Assembly (NCBI GenBank): GCA_004558955.1
Contig: SFZC01000077.1
Location: 1 to 9,774 of the forward strand
DNA length: 9,774 nt
Source: a bacterium
Lineage (GTDB): Bacteria > Cyanobacteriota > Vampirovibrionia > Gastranaerophilales > Gastranaerophilaceae
Reading direction: 5' to 3'
The notes beneath the pieces are model-generated. The model searched no databases. It saw only the letters and a list, made by a program, of their open reading frames with translations, and was not told the origin of the DNA. Position numbers and translations under genes: made by a program. Shown here piece by piece: positions 6,326-9,774 of this stretch; within the stretch, counting starts at the first letter, position 1, and each line of letters starts with the position of its first letter.

Positions 6326-6350
6326 CTTTCTATAAACCCATTATAGAAAG
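6326..6350 (-). promoter_or_regulatory. Perfect 10-bp dyad overlapping a -10 box before the Fic antitoxin
   Basis: CTTTCTATAA-ACCCA-TTATAGAAAG is a perfect inverted repeat ending nine bases before the antitoxin start. On the minus strand it contains TATAAT (6345-6340), a consensus -10 box; no good -35 is present at 16-18 bases. The position suggests an operator through which the promoter is repressed, perhaps by the antitoxin itself as in other toxin modules (inference). As RNA it could also fold over the weak ribosome binding site. Confidence 0.5.
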
Positions 6351-6353
6351 TAA

Positions 6354-6388
6354 AAAGATCCTCATGTCTTTCAAACATAAGGATCTTT
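6354..6388 (-). terminator. Rho-independent terminator of the 192-aa protein gene
   Basis: On the minus strand AAAGATCCTTATGT pairs with ACATGAGGATCTTT across a 7-base loop, 14 pairs with one G-U, followed by TTACTTTC. The wobble is a mismatch in the opposite transcript, so the terminator belongs to the minus-strand gene ending at 6394. It isolates that gene from the Fic antitoxin promoter immediately after it. Confidence 0.85.
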
Positions 6389-6393
6389 CTGTA

Positions 6394-6972
6394 TTATCTT
6401 GTTATTTCTCTTATAGCTACAACGTGCTCATCATTACTTGTTTGACCTATGCCACTCATCTTTTTATCTTTCTTAGAATAACGATAAATCGTACCCGTAT
6501 CATCAATCCCTGCATTTAACGCCAGATAAGCATAGTAATGATTCTTTGTTTTAAACATGGTAAAGACAAAAATCGGATGTTGCTGTTCTTTTACCACTTG
6601 CTTGATCATTCGATCATAAATTGGATTATGAACCTGCTTTTTAAATTGATCTTTTAAAACATGTTTCTTAACGGTCAAATAAATTGAATTTGATTTTCGA
6701 TTAACATGATCTATAAAGATATCACTTGCATCAACAATCTCCTCATTCTTTACTTTAAATTTCTTTCCTTTATCTAATTCACCATTAACTAATAGTTTCC
6801 GATACAGAGTTTTTTCATCATTAGCAGTGTTCAACTTAAGCATAAGAATTGGTGTATTACTGCTTGAATGAAAAGAAGAAGAAAGAATTAAACCGATCGC
6901 TAAAACAGTAAAAGCAACTAGTAACAATAGAAGAACATATAACGGCCTAAAGTATTTAATGCTTTTCTTCAT
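6394..6972 (-). CDS. Membrane-anchored hypothetical protein
   Basis: A 192-aa protein I do not recognise. Three early Lys residues and an Arg precede one long hydrophobic helix (about residues 11-31), with no obvious signal peptidase or lipobox site. The remaining 160 residues are Lys-rich and polar and probably face outside the cell as one domain (segments ILMLKLNTANDEKTLYRK, HPIFVFTMFKTKNHYYAYLA, GTIYRYSKKDKK). ATG 6972 follows GAAAGGATAG, which also contains the stop of the upstream ABC ATPase remnant, so the two were translationally coupled. This suggests an accessory role with an exporter, such as a bacteriocin or peptide ABC system, but that is inference. Its own promoter is not evident, so with the upstream genes deleted its expression is uncertain. 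A terminator follows. Confidence 0.7.
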   Translation of the reverse strand: MKKSIKYFRPLYVLLLLLVAFTVLAIGLILSSSFHSSSNTPILMLKLNTANDEKTLYRKLLVNGELDKGKKFKVKNEEIVDASDIFIDHVNRKSNSIYLTVKKHVLKDQFKKQVHNPIYDRMIKQVVKEQQHPIFVFTMFKTKNHYYAYLALNAGIDDTGTIYRYSKKDKKMSGIGQTSNDEHVVAIREITR

Positions 6973-6977
6973 TAAAT

Positions 6978-7410
6978 CTATCCTTTCACCAAGTGAATCT
7001 CCCGATCAAACAACCTGCGCATCCCTTCATTGAAATTATGCGCAATAAAGACGATTGTCGCTTTACTCTTAACTAGGTTCTTAAGAATATCCATCGTTGC
7101 ATTCTGATCAATCGCACTCGTTCCTTCATCAATTAAAATCCACTTACGATGATGAACTATCGCTCTTGCTAAGATGATCTTTTGTTTTTATCCACCTGAT
7201 AGATTTTCACTATCTAAATTTACCTGTTGTTCAAGCCCTTGCGGCATTTTAGCTAAATCCTGAGCAAAATTAACGGCGACTACAGCAGATTTAACTTGAC
7301 TGTTTAAACTTGAGTTGAACATTGTAATATTATTTTCAATCGTATCTGGAAACAAAGTCCCATCTTGAGCAATATAACCTAACTCGTCTTGGCTTAAATT
7401 TATCCATTTT
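6978..7410 (-). pseudogene. ABC exporter ATPase domain, C-terminal remnant with stop in the signature motif
   Basis: About 140 residues from the end of an ABC exporter nucleotide-binding domain. Visible in order are the Q-loop region ELGYIAQDGTLFPDTIENNI, the signature LSGG interrupted by TAA (7189-7187) followed by KQKIILARA, Walker B with D-loop in WILIDEGTSAID, and the H-loop in IVFIAHNF. The stop replaces the usual Glu or Gln of LSGG(E/Q)KQK, explained by a single base change from GAA or CAA. The Walker A motif and any transmembrane domain are absent: the reading frame meets MFS transporter DNA of the opposite orientation at about 7398-7410. It ends five bases before the start of the 192-aa membrane protein. 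The Q-loop style suggests a fused membrane-ATPase exporter, but the missing front half prevents certainty. Confidence 0.8.
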
Positions 7411-7673
7411 TGATCCTATTTTTTGCTTTAAGCAGCGCTTTTTGGATCAGTATCATGAATATCAACTTTGAAGTATTAATTCAACGCAACTTTAGTCCCC
7501 ATATACTAGGCCGAATTGAAACAATTAATAGCAGTATTATTAACTGTATGATTCCTATTGGCTCTTTTCTAGGTGGATTGATCGTCCAATATTTTGGAGC
7601 CGGTATTGCGATCCTCTTACAAGGCTTAGCCGAGGTACTCACAGCTATATTTTATTTAATATACTTAAGATAA
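7398..7673 (+). pseudogene. MFS transporter, C-terminal remnant
   Basis: About 88 residues resembling the last membrane helices of a major facilitator efflux protein. It begins without a proper start (TTG 7410, no ribosome binding site) in a hydrophobic helix, ILFFALSSAFWISIMNINFE, continues through a cytoplasmic loop with the family-typical LGRIETI segment, then IPIGSFLGGLIVQYFG and a final helix ending FYLIYLR. A full MFS protein has about 400 residues, so some 300 are missing. In-frame stop TAA 7395-7397 marks the left limit, where it abuts the ABC ATPase remnant transcribed the other way. A strong terminator follows at once. A functional product is unlikely. Confidence 0.7.
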
Positions 7674-7675
7674 TA

Positions 7676-7722
7676 AAAGAGATTGATGCATCCCTAATTG
7701 GAGATTGTCAATCTCTTTTTTC
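7676..7722 (+). terminator. Rho-independent terminator after the MFS remnant
   Basis: AAAGAGATTGA (7676-7686) pairs perfectly with TCAATCTCTTT (7708-7718), followed by further T. A shorter alternative hairpin GAGATTG/CAATCTC exists within it. It isolates the following LytTR operon from upstream transcription. Confidence 0.85.
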
Positions 7723-7742
7723 TATTGGAACAATGAAAATAA

Positions 7743-7772
7743 ACCATTCACCGAGTTATTACTACCGTTTAC
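7743..7772 (+). promoter_or_regulatory. Candidate LytTR-binding direct repeat
   Basis: ACCATTCAC (7743-7751) and ACCGTTTAC (7764-7772) are direct repeats separated by exactly 12 bases (21-base period, two helical turns), with seven of nine bases shared. Streptococcal LytTR regulators of the HdrR/BrsR type bind paired repeats close to ACCGTTTAG with a 12-base gap, as I recall the literature; the second copy here matches eight of nine. The site lies about 60 and 30 bases before the -10 box at 7804, the place for an activator. It implies autoregulation by the LytTR protein encoded next. Confidence 0.6.
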
Positions 7773-7803
7773 CGAAATTAGCTAGATGGTAACAATAAAC
7801 ATG

Positions 7804-7809
7804 TATACT
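7804..7809 (+). promoter_or_regulatory. -10 box of the LytTR operon promoter
   Basis: TATACT, five of six matches to consensus, lies 24 bases before the LytTR start codon. The region 17-18 bases upstream (CTAGAT/GCTAGA) does not resemble a -35 box, as expected for a promoter dependent on an activator bound at the direct repeat upstream. Confidence 0.5.
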
Positions 7810-7833
7810 GTTAAACAACGAGGAGGAAAATTA

Positions 7834-8268
7834 ATGAAAGTTAAGCTAAATATTAATTCAAATTTAAACGAAGAAAAAGCTGAATTTTGGATAAAAAAGA
7901 TGACTACCAAAATTGAACAAATTACCAAAGAGTTAAATTCTAAACAAGATTTTCTTTGGTGTTATCAAGATAGGGATGCCTTTCAAGTCAAGTATAGTGA
8001 TATTTTCTTAATTCAAGTGGAAAATGAAAAAACACAAATTTACACCCAATCTGATAAGTATATCTTTAAGGAACGCTTATATCAGATTGAGAAGAATTTA
8101 CCCAGCGATTTTATTATGGCTTCCAGAAGCGCCATTATTAATTATCGTAAATTAGATCATCTAAAAATGTTAGAAAACGGCAACATTGATGCAATTCTAG
8201 AGAATAAGATTGATGTTCAAATCTCTCGCAGAAAAATAAAAAGCTTAAAGGAGAAACTAGGCTTATGA
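7834..8268 (+). CDS. LytTR family DNA-binding transcriptional regulator
   Basis: Regulator of 144 aa with a short N-terminal helical region (about 1-42) and a C-terminal LytTR DNA-binding domain (about 44-142). Recognisable features are the strand VKYSDIFLIQVENEKTQIYT, the KYIFKERLYQIEKNLP helix and the conserved FIMASRSAIINYRKLDHL block. There is no receiver domain, so it is not a classical two-component response regulator. The start is ATG 7834, seven bases after GAGGAGG; an in-frame ATG at 7786 lacks such a site and would put the ribosome binding site in coding sequence. It overlaps the DUF3021 gene by four bases (ATGA). In streptococcal LytTR systems such as HdrRM and BrsRM, the partner membrane protein inhibits the regulator until a signal releases it. 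It probably controls its own operon through the repeat at 7743-7772. Confidence 0.88.
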   Translation: MKVKLNINSNLNEEKAEFWIKKMTTKIEQITKELNSKQDFLWCYQDRDAFQVKYSDIFLIQVENEKTQIYTQSDKYIFKERLYQIEKNLPSDFIMASRSAIINYRKLDHLKMLENGNIDAILENKIDVQISRRKIKSLKEKLGL

Positions 8269-8699
8269 AACGTTTAAAAACTCTCTTACACAGTGGACTA
8301 ATTGGTATTAGTATTGGCATGATTTGTTTGGCTGTAAATGTATTGCTTTCACTTAATAATCAACGTATTGGCATAGAGAAAGCCCAGTTATCATTTATAT
8401 CTTTTCTTATTTGGCTTGTTGTTTCATTCTTAATTGGACTTTCTTTCAATCTGAGTAGTTGGATTTTTGATAATGATAAGTGGTCATTAAGAGAACAAAT
8501 TATAATTAACTTCTTTGTCTGTTTTGTCGCTTGGATTCTATTTTATTTCTTACTTAATGATCTCAGTTACACATGGCAGTCCTTTGGAATAGCAGTACTT
8601 AATTTCGTTGTTGTATATGTAATTGCTTATGGAAGATACCTTTACAACTTATGGCTTGACATTAAACATATCAACGAGCAGTTGAAAAAGAAAGGATGA
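8265..8699 (+). CDS. DUF3021 family membrane protein, probable LytTR inhibitor
   Basis: Membrane protein of 144 aa with four predicted helices at about residues 9-30, 42-64, 78-97 and 104-126 and a positively charged C-terminus (HINEQLKKKG), which suggests both ends are in the cytoplasm. DUF3021 proteins are recurrent partners of LytTR regulators. By analogy with HdrM and BrsM it would bind the regulator at the membrane and keep it inactive (established for the streptococcal systems, inferred here). ATG 8265 overlaps the LytTR stop in ATGA, so the two are translationally coupled and made in fixed ratio. The frame is intact. Confidence 0.82.
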   Translation: MKRLKTLLHSGLIGISIGMICLAVNVLLSLNNQRIGIEKAQLSFISFLIWLVVSFLIGLSFNLSSWIFDNDKWSLREQIIINFFVCFVAWILFYFLLNDLSYTWQSFGIAVLNFVVVYVIAYGRYLYNLWLDIKHINEQLKKKG

Positions 8700-8704
8700 T
8701 CAAT

Positions 8705-9352
8705 ATGTCTAATCTTTTAACAGTTAAAAACATTTTCAAAACATACCAAAAAGCAGTTTCTAATGTTTCTTTCGAAGTGAACAGTGGCGATATTGTTGCC
8801 TTTTTAGGTCCAAATGGTGCTGGTAAAACTTCAACTCTAAAAATGATTTTAAATTTAATTATTCCAGATCAGGGACAAATATTCTTTCAAGGTCAAGATG
8901 TTACCCATAAAAATCTGCCTCTTCTTAAAAATACCGGTGTCCTACTAGAAGGCTCCAAAAACATGTTTTGGTCCCTATCACCCATAGAAAACTTTATTTA
9001 TTGGGGTGGTCAAAGAGGTCTTAACAAGAAAGAAGCGACAGAAAAAGGCTTGTTTTTATTAAAAAGATTTAATTTACTTGTAATGCAACAGTGTTTATTT
9101 ATGACTAATATGTTAAAGCAATTAGCTTCTCATGGAATTGGTATTTTAGTTACCACTCACCAGTTAGATTTTGCACAAAAAGTAGCTAATAAAATTCTTC
9201 TAATCAATCATGGTCAGCTTGTTTTCTCAGGCAATGTTAAAGCAAGTCTTGCTAGATTGAATCAAAGAACGGTATTTGAAGTTCAGTTTTCACGCAAAAT
9301 TACAACTGCTGAGAAAGAAAAAGTCATGTCCTATTGCATAGTTGGCATTTAG
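8705..9352 (+). pseudogene. ABC transporter ATPase lacking signature and Walker B motifs
   Basis: Reading frame of 215 aa that begins as an ABC-2 type ATPase. Walker A is intact, GPNGAGKT at residues 35-42, followed by TSTLKMILNLIIPDQGQI and a loop with VLLEGSKNMFWSLSPIEN. At about residues 118-132 it goes from LLKRFNLLV through MQQC to MLKQLASHGIGILVTTHQLD. The LSRG/LSGGQ signature and the LDEPT Walker B segment that should lie there are missing, about 45 residues in all; only MQQ of the signature region remains. The H-loop (TTHQ) survives. The frame is kept but the ATPase should be dead, and the C-terminus stops early at CIVGI. The permease gene usual after such ATPases is absent. ATG 8705 follows AAAGGATGATC; ATG 8696 overlaps the DUF3021 stop but is badly spaced. 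Confidence 0.75.
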
Positions 9353-9377
9353 ATATTGAATTTTAATAATAGAAATT

Positions 9378-9427
9378 ATTAAAAGCATCCTTGAATAAGA
9401 TTCATTCTCATCCAGGGATGCTTTTTT
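9378..9427. terminator. Bidirectional terminator between convergent genes
   Basis: AAAAGCATCCTTG (9381-9393) pairs with CAGGGATGCTTTT (9413-9425), 13 pairs with one wobble, with T runs on both strands. It can end the LytTR/ABC operon from the left and the DUF915 hydrolase gene from the right. Confidence 0.85.
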
Positions 9428-9429
9428 AT

Positions 9430-9774
9430 CTACTTATTCCACAAAAACATAATCAGCGCTTTATCAACTTGAGCATTTTCATGTAGTCTCGAATGCCGCG
9501 CATTCTTACCTGTAAATTTCATCACGCGATAACTCTTAGCACGATTGCCAATAATATATTTCAAAGATAATGATGAAACGTTAGGCACTGTCCCATCAGT
9601 TTTACCGCCAATATCACCGATAATGTTTAACACTTTAACCTGATTTTTAGGATAAATCGATCTTAATTTCGCCATTTGTCTATAAGTTGCATTCATTTTA
9701 TTAGGCTTGCCGTTTTTATCAAGCTTTAAATTTTGGGGTTGTCGAATATCCTCTGGAACTTCGAAATTCAATCC
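9430..9774 (-). CDS. DUF915-type alpha/beta hydrolase, C-terminal part (runs off the window)
   Basis: The last 114 residues of an alpha/beta hydrolase; the frame stays open to the window edge, so the 5' end lies outside. The pattern fits the DUF915 family of cell-surface or exported hydrolases frequent in lactobacilli. Segments are FEVPEDIRQPQNLKLDKNGK, VKVLNIIGDIGGKTDGTVPN (the Asp of TDGTVPN is the likely catalytic acid), VSSLSLKYIIGNRAKSY, and HSRLHENAQVDKALIMFLW, where the His of RLHEN is the likely catalytic base. The nucleophile Ser and any signal peptide should be upstream. No lesion is seen in the visible part. The substrate is unknown; the family is thought to act on esters. Confidence 0.82.
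   Translation of the reverse strand, partial: GLNFEVPEDIRQPQNLKLDKNGKPNKMNATYRQMAKLRSIYPKNQVKVLNIIGDIGGKTDGTVPNVSSLSLKYIIGNRAKSYRVMKFTGKNARHSRLHENAQVDKALIMFLWNK

Noticed and set aside
6277..6519. 80-aa plus-strand ORF
   Set aside because: It runs through a clear minus-strand terminator and antisense to two genes; no ribosome binding site.
7786..7833. Upstream extension of the LytTR protein by 16 residues (ATG 7786)
   Set aside because: It would place the strong GAGGAGG ribosome binding site and the -10 box inside the coding region; ATG 7834 is ideally spaced.
1..9774. CRISPR array, tRNA or insertion sequence
   Set aside because: No regularly spaced repeats, no cloverleaf-like sequences with CCA or TTCGA-type loops, and no transposase motifs or terminal inverted repeats were seen at the deletion junctions.

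Overview
The window reads as chromosomal DNA from a low-GC Firmicute, most likely a Lactobacillus of the acidophilus/helveticus/crispatus group. The reasons are the AT-rich intergenic DNA, the AAGGAGG/AAAGGTGATC type ribosome binding sites, and the protein repertoire (DUF915 hydrolase, DUF6176 protein, LytTR plus DUF3021 pair, VbhA-like antitoxin plus Fic). The species is an inference. No rRNA, tRNA, CRISPR array, intact insertion sequence or replication origin was seen.

Layout. 1-720 is AT-rich DNA with no supportable gene. A GlsB/YeaQ-type stress membrane protein follows on the minus strand (806-1060) with its own terminator. From 3586 down to 1266 is a tightly spaced five-gene minus-strand operon: an unrecognised 96-aa protein (intact), a DUF6176 protein (broken by a 2-bp repeat), a GNAT acetyltransferase (intact), a small P-loop kinase (internal deletion plus frameshift) and an alpha/beta hydrolase (two frameshifts). 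An antitoxin-like 59-aa plus-strand ORF with a terminator (3731-3960) separates this from the next minus-strand block. In that block, a VbhA-like Fic antitoxin (6316-6098) overlaps a dead fic gene. The fic gene is fused by deletion to the back half of a tyrosine phosphatase gene (also dead), and this runs into intact cytidine deaminase and uridine-phosphorylase-like genes (pyrimidine nucleoside salvage).

Upstream, a membrane-anchored 192-aa protein is coupled to the C-terminal remnant of an ABC exporter ATPase, whose signature motif carries a stop codon. That remnant is joined head to head with the C-terminal remnant of an MFS transporter on the plus strand. After a terminator comes a plus-strand LytTR regulator / DUF3021 membrane protein / ABC ATPase operon (7834-9352). 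It is preceded by a clear candidate LytTR direct-repeat operator, but the ATPase has lost its signature and Walker B motifs and no permease follows. The window ends inside a DUF915 alpha/beta hydrolase on the minus strand.

The overall theme is gene decay. At least eight genes are broken by nonsense codons, homopolymer or dinucleotide slips, and junction-forming deletions. Regulators and antitoxins survive beside their dead partners: the Fic antitoxin without a working Fic, and the LytTR/DUF3021 pair without a working transporter. All functional names rest on motif recognition and memory of families, not on any search.
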